Below, one piece after another: positions 56,523 through 64,000 of a DNA stretch of 64,000 nucleotides. How positions within the stretch are numbered: the stretch's first letter is position 1; every line of letters begins with the position of its first letter. The stretch spans positions 35,509-99,508 of the forward strand of contig NZ_NEGJ01000014.1 in NCBI RefSeq assembly GCF_002135415.1, in the 5' to 3' direction. The notes beneath the pieces were generated by a model. The model did no database searches and was not told the origin of the DNA. It was given only the letters and a program-made list of their open reading frames with translations. The position numbers and the translations under genes are program-made. The DNA is from Acinetobacter sp. ANC 3832 (GTDB lineage Bacteria > Pseudomonadota > Gammaproteobacteria > Pseudomonadales > Moraxellaceae).

Positions 56523-57091
56523 ATTTTTTCACTTAATAATGGACTTTTTGTATAAAGCCTTCTGCTTCAAGGAGAAGAGTAAATAGCTTTTTAATATTAT
56601 GTAAGATGCCTAATTATATTTAAGATTGATACAATACTGATCCTAAAGCAATCTCCCAATAACTCGACAAATAATCAATTATATTATTCCAATGCGATGA
56701 ATTTATTTTTAGGTATCTATCATTTCATTTTATATATTTTAGGCACCTTAAAACCTTTCTTATAAGCACTTTATCATTTTAGCGTAAAGATAAATATTGG
56801 CTACAGGTCAATAAATATATCAAAAATCAAGTTTACACTTGATCTCGCACCATAAAAATAAATATGCACGATTATGTCATCACAATGATTAGAAAAACTA
56901 AAAATAATATTAACCCATATTAAAATGTATCTTAAATATTTTTAATCTAAACAATCCAATCATTTTAAATTTACTTAACCATTTAAATTTATTCATTTTA
57001 TTTTTAAAACAGCTTGCGAATTAATCAAATCACATATAATATTAAAAATGTGAAAAACATCACACTTTAAAATAAAAAGACGATTTAGACT
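56523..57091. other. AT-rich intergenic region with repeat copy C
   Basis: 569 bp, mostly A+T, with no ORF. It holds the promoters of the divergent porin and lipoprotein genes and repeat copy C close to the porin start. Nothing else is recognisable. Confidence 0.5.
56541..56613. repeat. Dispersed palindromic element, copy C
   Basis: 73 bp starting GGACTTTTTGTATAAAGCCT and ending AAGATGCCTAAT. The left end matches copy A at 20 of 21 bases. A central CTTC...GAAG hairpin is present, as in the other copies. It lies 19 bp upstream of the porin start codon, so it occupies that gene's leader or promoter. Confidence 0.6.
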
Positions 57092-58153
57092 ATGAAAAAA
57101 TCACCTATATATCTAGCTTTAATTACTTCACTTACTTTAACTGCTTGCGGTGGCGGTAGTGACAATAATTCATCTTCAAATACAAGTGGCAATAGTGCTA
57201 ATCCAGCAAATAATATAGAAGAAACCGCTTCAGTAAATAATAATTACAATACTGAAACATCAAAAGATATTCAACAATGGTATTCATATTCAAATGAGAG
57301 TGGTGAAAGTCTAAGCTTTATAAAAAATACAATAACTATTGAAAATGACAAGCAATATACTAAAAGTGTAGGTTTAGGAAATACTAGAAATAGCATTGAT
57401 CCTGTCTATTTTACAAAGTCCTTTGTCTATCAAAGCAATGCTGTTGAACATCCTGAATACGGTACTCAAACAGCTGCCATTCTGAATGCAAATGCCAATG
57501 AATGGAAAGTTCAGCCTTATTCAAATAACCCAAATGCAAATGATCTCACGTTTACGAAAAAAATTAGGACTATTGATTTATCCGGTTCAAATATGCTTGA
57601 GACTATTTTCTTTGATGCGATATATGCCTATCAAAATACAGCAAAAGCATCAGCAAAAAATGCTATAGGTAGCGCGATGTATAATTTTTTAGCAACCCAT
57701 GCGGAATCACAATTTCCAGAAGGTTCTAAATGTTATGTGGTATTAAATGAATCAGCGAATGTTCCTTTTATTAAAGTTGATAAAAGTATTCTTGCTCAGA
57801 CAGATAGCGATAGTTTTAATCTAGAAAAATGGGAAGACTATAAAACCCAAGCAACAACATTCTATGTAAAAATGAACAATATTGAAGGCTATTTTGAACC
57901 TGATGCAAATAATAAAACCTACTATGGCTTAGTCAATTATAATGGTTATAAGCGTTTTGCAGAATATTATTCAAGTGGAATGATCTATGATGGTGAAGCC
58001 CAAATTAAAGAATTAGAAAATGATTTATCATACTATCAAGATAATGAATTAAAATTTAATCAAAGCTTGCTCAATCATTTAAAAAACAATTACTGTGAGT
58101 ATTATAATAATGTTGCATCCAATGCAATCAAAACTCGCTATATTCCACTTTAA
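57092..58153 (+). CDS. Hypothetical lipoprotein, Asn/Ser-rich
   Basis: 353 residues with lipobox LTAC (Cys19) followed by a GGGSDNNSSSNTSGNS linker, so it is probably anchored in the outer membrane. The rest is a polar, Asn/Tyr-rich domain without a recognised fold; two Cys near residues 212 and 339 could form a disulfide. Very AT-rich with AAT/AAA codons, unlike its neighbours, and it lies alone after a 569-bp gap, which hints at horizontal gain (inference). Function unknown. Confidence 0.7.
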   Translation: MKKSPIYLALITSLTLTACGGGSDNNSSSNTSGNSANPANNIEETASVNNNYNTETSKDIQQWYSYSNESGESLSFIKNTITIENDKQYTKSVGLGNTRNSIDPVYFTKSFVYQSNAVEHPEYGTQTAAILNANANEWKVQPYSNNPNANDLTFTKKIRTIDLSGSNMLETIFFDAIYAYQNTAKASAKNAIGSAMYNFLATHAESQFPEGSKCYVVLNESANVPFIKVDKSILAQTDSDSFNLEKWEDYKTQATTFYVKMNNIEGYFEPDANNKTYYGLVNYNGYKRFAEYYSSGMIYDGEAQIKELENDLSYYQDNELKFNQSLLNHLKNNYCEYYNNVASNAIKTRYIPL

Positions 58154-58274
58154 CTCGAACAATCCTATAACTGACTATTCATAGCCTTTTTATTTACCCC
58201 TAAAAAGACAAATAAAAAGGCATTATATAAACAGTCGAATCTTTTCTACGACTTAGATAGATTACAATCCAGTT

Positions 58275-59000
58275 TTATTCATATAGCAATTCTTGTAGTT
58301 CCTGTATTTCTATTGAATCAGTCAAAACTTTAAATTTTATATTTAAATTTGCAAAATTCATTCCATATATTCGTTCATGATCATCTTGATAAGCAGGTCT
58401 AGGATCTAATGACAGTACCTGTTCTAGCTCATTGATACATTGTTCATCAATTTTTTGAGATTCAAGTAAATTCTGTTTATGTTGTGCTGCAATTTCAGTC
58501 CAAATCACCTGCATTCTTTCGGGTTCTAGCTGTGCATAAGCACTTTTTGCACCATCCACCTTATCTGAATAATGAATATAGGGTTTAATATCGACAATTG
58601 GTGTACCATCTAATAAATCACTCCCTGTGACATAAACTCGAACAGATTTTCCAACTTTTTTAACTTCTTTTAACTGAACGACAGACAAACCAATCGGTGA
58701 AGGTCGATACATACTTCGTGTTGCAAATACACCTATTTTCTTATTTCCACCTAAACGCGGTGGTCGCACCTGTGCTCGAAATTTTATACTATCTTGTTGA
58801 TTTTTATTATTATGGAACTGCCAAACCAACCATAAATGACTAAATTCCTCAATTCCTTCAAATGCTAAGATATCATTATATGGAGCGACCATTTCAACAT
58901 AAGATTCAATTTGAACCAAATTGGGTTGGCGTGGGATACCAAATTTTTCCTTATACGGAGAGTGCATATAACCAATAATAGGCAAGCGAAGTTCAGTCAT
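58275..59000 (-). CDS. trmO: tRNA (N6-threonylcarbamoyladenosine37-N6)-methyltransferase TrmO
   Basis: 241 residues of the TsaA/YaeB fold. TrmO methylates t6A37 of tRNA-Thr using S-adenosylmethionine through a single beta-barrel. Family blocks: IGYMHSPYKEKFGIPRQPNL, FSHLWLVWQFH, RPPRLGGNKKIGVFATRSMY then RPSPIGLS, and VDIKPYIHYSD. The C-terminal domain is normal length. ATG 59000 is preferred to the upstream start at 59024. Divergent from fpr. Confidence 0.92.
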   Translation of the reverse strand: MTELRLPIIGYMHSPYKEKFGIPRQPNLVQIESYVEMVAPYNDILAFEGIEEFSHLWLVWQFHNNKNQQDSIKFRAQVRPPRLGGNKKIGVFATRSMYRPSPIGLSVVQLKEVKKVGKSVRVYVTGSDLLDGTPIVDIKPYIHYSDKVDGAKSAYAQLEPERMQVIWTEIAAQHKQNLLESQKIDEQCINELEQVLSLDPRPAYQDDHERIYGMNFANLNIKFKVLTDSIEIQELQELLYE

Positions 59001-59058
59001 AATCACTTTTTCTGATAAGCTCAATTAAATATATTCAGTTTATAGAGAATGATTTTAG

Positions 59059-59082
59059 ATTAGAATAGTAAGTTGTTCTAAT
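59059..59082. promoter_or_regulatory. Inverted repeat in trmO/fpr divergent promoter
   Basis: ATTAGAA-N10-TTCTAAT, perfect 7-bp arms, 24 bp before the fpr ATG. Could be a LysR-type operator such as the FinR site known at Pseudomonas fpr, but the consensus was not checked. Confidence 0.4.
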
Positions 59083-59105
59083 TTGATAATTTATTGAGAC
59101 CTTTA

Positions 59106-59885
59106 ATGGCTGCTTTCAACGTCGAAAAGATTACTCACGTGCACCACTGGAATGACACATTATTCAGTTTTAAAACGACACGTGATACTGCGTTACGTTA
59201 TAAAAATGGTCAATTTGTGATGATTGGACTTGAAGTCAATGGTAAGCCTTTAATGCGTGCTTATTCTATTGCTAGTGCTAACTACGAAGAAGAGTTAGAG
59301 TTTTTCTCAATTAAAGTACAAGATGGTCCATTAACTTCTATTTTACAAAAAGTAAAAGTTGGTGATGACATCTTAGTTTCAAGAAAGCCAACAGGTACTT
59401 TGGTTCATGATGATTTAAACCCAGGTAAAAATTTATACCTTCTTTCATCAGGAACAGGTCTTGCTCCATTTTTAGCCACTATTCGTGACCCTGAAACCTA
59501 TGAACGTTATGAAAAAGTGATTGTTGTTCATGGCACTCGTTTCATTTCTGAATTGGCTTATCAAGATTTAATTTTAGATGAACTTCCAAACCACGAATTT
59601 TTCCAAGAATTGGGTATTCGTGAGAAATTGGTATATTACCCAACGGTGACTCGTGAAGACTTCCGTAATCAAGGTCGTGTAACGACTGCGATTGAATCTG
59701 GTGAATTGTTTGAAAAAATTGGTTTAGAGCGTTTCAACCCTGAAGTTGACCGTGCAATGCTATGTGGTAGTCCTGCTTTCCTTAAAGATGTTGCAGTACT
59801 TTTAGATCAACATGGTCTAAAAGAATCACCACGTATGGGTGAACTTGGCGATTACGTGATTGAACGTGCATTTGTTGAAAAGTAA
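59106..59885 (+). CDS. fpr: Ferredoxin/flavodoxin-NADP+ reductase
   Basis: 259 residues of the bacterial plant-type FNR family. FAD-binding barrel with RAYSIASANYEEELEFFSIK and GPLTSILQ, then NADP fold with LLSSGTGLAPFLATIRDPET and YERYEKVIVVHGTR; the C-terminal end GDYVIERAFVEK is the bacterial subclass type. It moves electrons between NADPH and ferredoxin or flavodoxin, supporting Fe-S and oxidative-stress repair. ATG 59106 has GAGACC upstream; TTG 59094 is less likely. Confidence 0.94.
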   Translation: MAAFNVEKITHVHHWNDTLFSFKTTRDTALRYKNGQFVMIGLEVNGKPLMRAYSIASANYEEELEFFSIKVQDGPLTSILQKVKVGDDILVSRKPTGTLVHDDLNPGKNLYLLSSGTGLAPFLATIRDPETYERYEKVIVVHGTRFISELAYQDLILDELPNHEFFQELGIREKLVYYPTVTREDFRNQGRVTTAIESGELFEKIGLERFNPEVDRAMLCGSPAFLKDVAVLLDQHGLKESPRMGELGDYVIERAFVEK

Positions 59886-59910
59886 GTTTGATATTTTTAT
59901 AAAATGAATA

Positions 59911-59938
59911 AAAAACCGAGGTTGATGCCTCGGTTTTT
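59911..59938 (+). terminator. Terminator of fpr
   Basis: AAAAACCGAGG-TTGATG-CCTCGGTTTTT, an 11-bp perfect stem with a long T run. Confidence 0.9.
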
Positions 59939-59941
59939 TTA

Positions 59942-60247
59942 TTTAAATTTTTGTCTAAAGCTCTGTACTGTAGACAACATCTAAAAATAGAAAATATTTT
60001 TCCATTTGACGCTAGCTTCTAAGTTACTTAATTAAATTTTACTCATTGATAGTTATATTTTTTCTAATTTTTTTATGATTTTTATACTCTACTTTATTTT
60101 ATTTATTAGATATACCTTTAAAAATATTATAACTCAGCAAAATGAGAAAACTAAAAAGTTAGACTTATTTTACTTTTCTTCATAGAATCTCTGACAATTT
60201 ATCTGATCAAGGATAAAATAAAGTTTTATAAAATAAATCTATAAGTT
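59942..60247. other. AT-rich intergenic gap
   Basis: 306 bp of very AT-rich sequence between convergent genes. No ORF, hairpin or repeat of note was seen. Confidence 0.4.
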
Positions 60248-60877
60248 TTAATTACTGGATAATACTCTATTCTCTCTGCGTTCTTGCATTGCTTTTTGAA
60301 TTACCTGATAACCTGCCGTTAAACCGAGTGTTGCCATCACCAGTGCGACCAATAAATCTGGAATTAAACTACCTGTTCCAAAGACACCCACAGCAGCGAG
60401 AATTACCGCAACATTACCAATCGCATCATTACGACTGCATAACCATACAGATTGCATATTGGAATCACCATCACGGAAAGCATAAAGCACGACTGCGGCA
60501 ATCACATTAGCAATCAAAGCCAATACACCAATTGCACCCATGGTAATCGCTTCAGGTGGAATACCTTGCGTATAAGCATAGGCTGTTTTACCAATCACGA
60601 CTAAACCAAATACAGCCATGGTTGCACCTTTCACCAAAGCTACAGTTGCACGCCAATATAAACTTGCACCTAACACTGCAAGCGAAATACCATAGTTCAA
60701 AGCATCACCAAAGAAATCCAGTGAATCTGCCCATAATGCTGAAGAATGTGCATAAGCTCCACCAATTAGTTCAACAAAAAACATCGCTAGATTAATCACC
60801 AAAGCAATCCATAATGCTGTTCTAAATTTACTGTTTGGTTTTGGTGCTACGGGTTCATGACTGCAAGAACATGCCAT
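60248..60877 (-). CDS. CDF-family cation exporter, short form
   Basis: 209 residues, six membrane spans, no C-terminal cytoplasmic domain. N-terminal ACSCSHEP is a likely metal-capture motif. Span 2 has SLDFFGDALNYGISL (D-x3-D). In span 5 the usual H-x3-D of zinc exporters is replaced within CSRNDAIGNVAV, as in other short CDF-like proteins of metal-resistance loci. Probably exports Zn, Cd or Co. AGGAG lies 7 bases before the ATG at 60877. Divergent from a CadR-like regulator with a MerR-type operator between them. Confidence 0.85.
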   Translation of the reverse strand: MACSCSHEPVAPKPNSKFRTALWIALVINLAMFFVELIGGAYAHSSALWADSLDFFGDALNYGISLAVLGASLYWRATVALVKGATMAVFGLVVIGKTAYAYTQGIPPEAITMGAIGVLALIANVIAAVVLYAFRDGDSNMQSVWLCSRNDAIGNVAVILAAVGVFGTGSLIPDLLVALVMATLGLTAGYQVIQKAMQERRENRVLSSN

Positions 60878-60913
60878 TTGCATTCTCCTGTTAATGTATT
60901 ATTCTTATTCAAA

Positions 60914-60937
60914 ACTATGGACTAACTCCAAGGTCAA
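60914..60937 (-). promoter_or_regulatory. MerR-type operator/promoter of the CDF exporter
   Basis: On the minus strand TTGACC (60932-60937) is the -35 element, overlapping the dyad ACCTTGGAGTTAGTCCATAGT, of the kind bound by ZntR/CadR in the long 19-20 bp spacer. It reads toward the exporter gene. Confidence 0.75.
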
Positions 60938-60951
60938 GCGGTACGATAAAA

Positions 60952-61359
60952 ATGATTCAACATTATTTAATCAGTGATTTAGCTAAAAAAACTCAACTGA
61001 GTACAGATACCATTCGTTTTTATGAAAAGAAACAGCTCATTCAGCCCAGTTTTCGAGCAGAAAATAATTATCGTTATTACAATGATGAAGCACTGAAACG
61101 CTTAATTTTCATTAAACGCTGTCGTGCATTAGATATGACATTGCATGAAATCACACAATTATTGGAAAAAACTCAGCATCCAGAACTTGGATGTAAAATT
61201 ATTGATCAATTGATTGAAGAACATATTCAACATGTAGAAAGCAAAATTAAGGAACTATCTTCCTTTAAAATACAATTACAAGAACTACGTCAATCTTGTT
61301 CTTCTACTACAACGATAAATCAGTGCCAAATCGTTAAAAAATTGGAAATGAATCACTAA
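60952..61359 (+). CDS. MerR-family metal-responsive regulator, CadR/PbrR-like
   Basis: 135 residues: winged helix at the start (ISDLAKKTQLSTDTIRFYEK, then LIQPSFRAENNYRYY), dimer helix, and metal site Cys at 81, 116 and 125, spaced like C77, C112 and C119 of CadR. It should sense Cd(II), Pb(II) or Zn(II) and activate the divergent exporter by untwisting the long-spacer promoter. A His/Asn end (EMNH) replaces the His-rich tail of Pseudomonas CadR. Confidence 0.88.
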   Translation: MIQHYLISDLAKKTQLSTDTIRFYEKKQLIQPSFRAENNYRYYNDEALKRLIFIKRCRALDMTLHEITQLLEKTQHPELGCKIIDQLIEEHIQHVESKIKELSSFKIQLQELRQSCSSTTTINQCQIVKKLEMNH

Positions 61360-61441
61360 AACCCGACCTTTTTACTAGGTTGAATATAATTTTCAAACAC
61401 ATACAATAAAACCATATTTTTTTTATGCCTTTATTTGAATC

Positions 61442-62827
61442 ATGAGCATTTCCCACGTTACTGAGCTTTTATCCCCTGCTGGATCACTCAAAAATATGCG
61501 TTATGCATTTGCGTATGGTGCAGATGCTGTTTATGCGGGTCAACCACGTTATAGCTTACGTGTTCGTAACAATGCTTTTGATCATGACAATTTAAAAATT
61601 GGGATTGCTGAAGCACATGCTTTAGGCAAAAAATTCTATGTGGTCGTGAACATTCAACCCCATAACAGTAAACTGAAAAACTTCATTCGTGACCTTGAAC
61701 CTGTGGTCGCCATGCAACCTGATGCATTCATCATGTCAGACCCTGGTTTAATCATGATGGTTCGTGAGTGCTTTCCAAATGTTTCTATCCATTTATCTGT
61801 ACAAGCCAATGCAGTGAATTGGGCAACCGTGAAGTTCTGGAAAAATATGGGTTTAACTCGTGTGATTTTGTCACGTGAATTATCTTTACAGGAAATTGAA
61901 GAAATTAAACACAATGTTCCTGATATGGAAATTGAAGTTTTCGTACATGGCGCACTCTGTATGGCTTATTCTGGTCGTTGCTTACTTTCAGGTTATATGA
62001 ATAAACGTGATGCAAATCAAGGCGCTTGCACCAATGCTTGTCGCTGGGAATATAAAATTCACAAAGCAGTAGAAGATGTGTCTGGGGATGTCATTCCAGT
62101 TCAATCACTGGAGACAGTGCCTTGCTGTAACAATAAAGATGCCGACGAGCAACAACACCAATATGACGAACCGGTTTTATTACAAAGAAATGATGAAGAT
62201 ATGTTTGCTGCAGAAGAAGATGAACATGGCACCTACTTCATGAATTCAAAAGATTTACGTGCTGTTCAGCATGTTGACCAACTGACGAAAATGGGTGTTC
62301 ATTCACTGAAAATTGAAGGTCGAACCAAGTCATACTTTTACTGTGCACGCACTGCACAAATTTATCGAAAAGCCATAGATGATGCTCAGTCAGGTCAACC
62401 CTTTGATGCATCGCTAACCACTCAGTTAGATGGTTTAGCAAACCGTGGTTATACCGAAGGCTTTTTGCGTCGCCATGTGCATAGTGATTATCAAAACTAC
62501 GAAACTGGTTCTTCTCGTTTTGATCATCAACAATTTTGTGGTGAGGTTTTAGAGCGTGTTGGTGAATATATAAAAATTGATGTGAAAAATTATTTTTCCG
62601 TTAGTGACTCACTTGAGCTCATGACCCCATCAGGCAATATTACATTCACACTCACTGAAATATTAGATCAGAAAGGTAATTCAATTACTGAAGCAAAAGG
62701 TTCAGGTCATATTGTCAATATCCCGATACCCGCCGATGTAGACATGAATTATGCCCTGCTGATTCGCAACTTACCCAAATCCACCATCAATATTTCAGCG
62801 CCTTCATTGGCTTATATTGTCGCGTAG
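61442..62827 (+). CDS. trhP: tRNA uridine-34 5-hydroxylation protein TrhP (U32 family)
   Basis: 461 residues of the U32 'peptidase' family, E. coli YegQ type. TrhP makes 5-hydroxyuridine at tRNA position 34, using prephenate. Blocks: ELLSPAGSLKNMRYAFAYGA, IHLSVQANAVNWATVKFW, and the U32 signature EVFVHGALCMAYSGRCLLS, with more Cys at ACTNACRWE, CC in the middle insert and CAR near residue 301 as candidate Fe-S ligands. A ferredoxin gene follows 15 bp later, so they form an operon. Confidence 0.92.
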   Translation: MSISHVTELLSPAGSLKNMRYAFAYGADAVYAGQPRYSLRVRNNAFDHDNLKIGIAEAHALGKKFYVVVNIQPHNSKLKNFIRDLEPVVAMQPDAFIMSDPGLIMMVRECFPNVSIHLSVQANAVNWATVKFWKNMGLTRVILSRELSLQEIEEIKHNVPDMEIEVFVHGALCMAYSGRCLLSGYMNKRDANQGACTNACRWEYKIHKAVEDVSGDVIPVQSLETVPCCNNKDADEQQHQYDEPVLLQRNDEDMFAAEEDEHGTYFMNSKDLRAVQHVDQLTKMGVHSLKIEGRTKSYFYCARTAQIYRKAIDDAQSGQPFDASLTTQLDGLANRGYTEGFLRRHVHSDYQNYETGSSRFDHQQFCGEVLERVGEYIKIDVKNYFSVSDSLELMTPSGNITFTLTEILDQKGNSITEAKGSGHIVNIPIPADVDMNYALLIRNLPKSTINISAPSLAYIVA

Positions 62828-62842
62828 GCAAAGGAAATAAAT

Positions 62843-63094
62843 ATGGCTTTAATGATTACTGAGCAATGTATCAACTGTGATATGTGCGTTCCCGAATGCC
62901 CTAACCAAGCGATCTTTGAAGGTGAAAAAGTCTATGAAATTGATGTCGAACGCTGTACTGAGTGTGTCGGATTTTATGAGCATCAAACCTGTATCGATGT
63001 CTGTCCGATTGAATGCGTCGTTCCTGATCCCAAACATCAAGAAAGCAAAGAGCAGCTTATGACGAAATTTCATTATCTTAGTTTATTTGGATGA
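62843..63094 (+). CDS. YfhL family 4Fe-4S dicluster ferredoxin
   Basis: 83 residues with two cluster motifs: C9-x2-C12-x2-C15-x3-C19-P, and CTECVGFYEHQTCIDVCP with an extra loop between the second and third Cys, typical of YfhL/Allochromatium-type ferredoxins with low potential. It could pass electrons to TrhP for tRNA hydroxylation (inference from operon layout). AAAGGAAATAA precedes the ATG. Confidence 0.92.
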   Translation: MALMITEQCINCDMCVPECPNQAIFEGEKVYEIDVERCTECVGFYEHQTCIDVCPIECVVPDPKHQESKEQLMTKFHYLSLFG

Positions 63095-63110
63095 TGAAAT
63101 ATCATCACGC

Positions 63111-63188
63111 AACGTCTTACATAAAGCCTTTTATTTCTCCTTTATTGGAAAAATAAAGAATTCTTAAAGAATGATTCGAGATATCTAA
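63111..63188. repeat. Dispersed palindromic element, copy D
   Basis: About 78 bp beginning AACGTCTTACATAAAGCCTT and ending CGAGATATCTAA, with an inner TTTATT...AATAAA hairpin. Ends are more diverged than in copies A and B. It follows the ferredoxin gene. Confidence 0.5.
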
Positions 63189-63229
63189 TTTTTGGTATAC
63201 ATTTTGCTTTATTACACTTAAACAAAATA

Positions 63230-63359
63230 ACAGTGAAGAATAACAATAAATAAAAAAGAACTGAGTAGGTTCGTCTAAGCCACTCATTTCACGTAAAAGG
63301 GGTAAAACAATAAAATCAAAGACAAAAAGCCAGAGTATTTGGGGATACTCTGGCTTTTT
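63230..63359 (+). ncRNA. Candidate small RNA with intrinsic terminator
   Basis: A 15-bp perfect hairpin, AAAAAGCCAGAGTAT-TTGGGG-ATACTCTGGCTTTTT, at 63324-63359 is a textbook terminator with no gene before it for 230 bp. Upstream, GAGT-A-GG and CC-ACTC at about 63262-63284 form a bulged stem. Together this suggests an independent short transcript. The 5' end and promoter are not clear. Confidence 0.4.
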
Positions 63360-63665
63360 CTTTATCTAAATCTATGAACCATTGCAAAGTTATACATCTA
63401 ATGCTTTTTTGATATAACTTTTTTCTGCACCATTGTTGTGTAGCGATTGTAATTTCATCTCTTTGTGGTGCAGTGAGAAAGTAATAATTCATCGCATCTA
63501 TGACTAAAGCAAAGAATATTTAACATGCTATATGAAATCTTTTTTATCTCTTTTCAATAGAAGGTAATGAATACTTAAATAACGTGTCAAAATCTCATAA
63601 AAAAAGGAATTGAATTCTTAGCAAATTCAACTCCTATAAAAGGGAGAATACAACTTTATCTATTT

Positions 63666-63697
63666 AAAACCTAAGTATGTAAAAGCACTTAGGTTTT
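63666..63697 (-). terminator. Terminator of ahpF
   Basis: AAAACCTAAGT / ACTTAGGTTTT, an 11-bp perfect stem with a 10-base loop, downstream of the ahpF stop on the minus strand. Confidence 0.8.
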
Positions 63698-63713
63698 ACT
63701 GTATAACTCTATG

Positions 63714-63750
63714 AATTACTGACCTGATCGATAAATTACTGACCTGATCG
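63714..63750. repeat. Tandem duplication at the ahpF 3' end
   Basis: AATTACTGACCTGATCG occurs at 63714-63730 and again at 63734-63750, 20 bp apart. The right copy contains the final codons and stop of ahpF, so the left copy is a duplicated gene end. Confidence 0.85.
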
Positions 63751-64000
63751 CATCATATAATCGAAAGCAGACAAAGAAGCTTTAGCACCTTCACCAGCAG
63801 CAATAATAATTTGCTTGTATGGCACAGTGGTACAGTCACCTGCAGCAAATACACCTTTTACATTGGTTTCATTACGATCGTTCACCAAAATCTCATTGCG
63901 GTTTGAAAGTTCAACAGCAGTGCCTTTTAAGAAATCTGTATTTGGCAATAAACCAATTTGTACAAAGATCCCCGCAAGCTCAACAGTATGCTCTACATCA
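63736..64000 (-). CDS. ahpF: Alkyl hydroperoxide reductase subunit F, C-terminal part (runs off window)
   Basis: The last 87 codons of a longer gene whose start lies beyond position 64000. It reads [39 protein letters not shown] and [20 protein letters not shown], the FAD-binding C-terminal end of AhpF. AhpF is the NADH-dependent flavoprotein that reduces the peroxidase AhpC. Thioredoxin reductase is similar, but the [19 protein letters not shown] block is that of AhpF. Confidence 0.9.
   Translation of the reverse strand, partial: DVEHTVELAGIFVQIGLLPNTDFLKGTAVELSNRNEILVNDRNETNVKGVFAAGDCTTVPYKQIIIAAGEGAKASLSAFDYMMRSGQ

Larger units (their letters stand above)
63095..63735. other. Intergenic region with repeat copy D, possible sRNA and terminators
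   Basis: 641 bp without an ORF. From left to right: repeat copy D (63111-63188), a 130-bp AT-rich stretch, a possible small RNA ending in a strong terminator (63324-63359), an unassigned AT-rich stretch, the ahpF terminator (63666-63697) and a direct repeat at the ahpF end. Confidence 0.5.

Overview
The window reads as about 64 kb of chromosome from an Acinetobacter species (Moraxellaceae). I infer this from the low-GC gammaproteobacterial codon use, the fused tyrA-aroA gene, the pairing of a monomeric and a dimeric NADP isocitrate dehydrogenase, the PBP1b gene followed by an LpoP-type lipoprotein gene, and the DUF3144, YeaC and HemP small proteins. No phage, insertion sequence, CRISPR array, tRNA or rRNA gene was recognised.

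Layout. 1-11.7 kb: two tandem DUF3144 paralogues, an amidohydrolase, an M16 protease, a TSUP permease with a divergent AraC regulator, a PhzF enzyme, the cystine carrier TcyP, a flavin reductase-like protein and an MFS carrier. 11.8-19.8 kb: both isocitrate dehydrogenases, an RsuA/RluE-type pseudouridine synthase, and an HprRS-like two-component system divergent from a periplasmic HbpS/GlcG-like gene and a hydroxyisourate hydrolase gene; the divergent promoter holds a sequence very like the E. coli HprR box. 19.8-28.8 kb: M61 peptidase, PBP5/6, Ndh, SlyD, photolyase, HD hydrolase, YaaA and an alpha/beta hydrolase.

28.8-37 kb is the most unusual part, an RNA-repair island. RtcR (CARF-AAA+-HTH) is divergent from an RNase Z-type nuclease, a divergent bS21-like protein and a disrupted ORF. 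A good sigma-54 promoter then drives rtcB, a very AT-rich HEPN-like gene (R-x4-H motif), a DIP1984-family gene, a non-coding stretch full of predicted hairpins, a CPCC zinc-ribbon gene and rtcA. Enzymes that could cut, process, bind and reseal RNA therefore lie under one damage-sensing regulator.

37-52.9 kb: an orphan T6SS-immunity-like gene, tyrA-aroA and pheA (aromatic amino acids), a DJ-1/PfpI protein, acyl-CoA dehydrogenase, DctA, YbiB, NadK-YeaC, PBP1b-LpoP and a Nudix-ThiE fusion. 52.9-64 kb: a Fur-controlled hemP (56 codons), a GspE/PilB ATPase, an OprD-like porin, an AT-rich lipoprotein gene, TrmO divergent from Fpr, a CDF metal exporter divergent from a CadR-like regulator with a MerR-type operator between them, TrhP-YfhL, and the 3' end of ahpF running off the right edge.

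At least four related 73-97 bp elements with imperfect inverted ends (about 31.9, 37.0, 56.5 and 63.1 kb, possibly a fifth near 47.35 kb) lie in intergenic gaps and look like a dispersed palindromic repeat family. Many genes end in clear intrinsic terminators, listed below.
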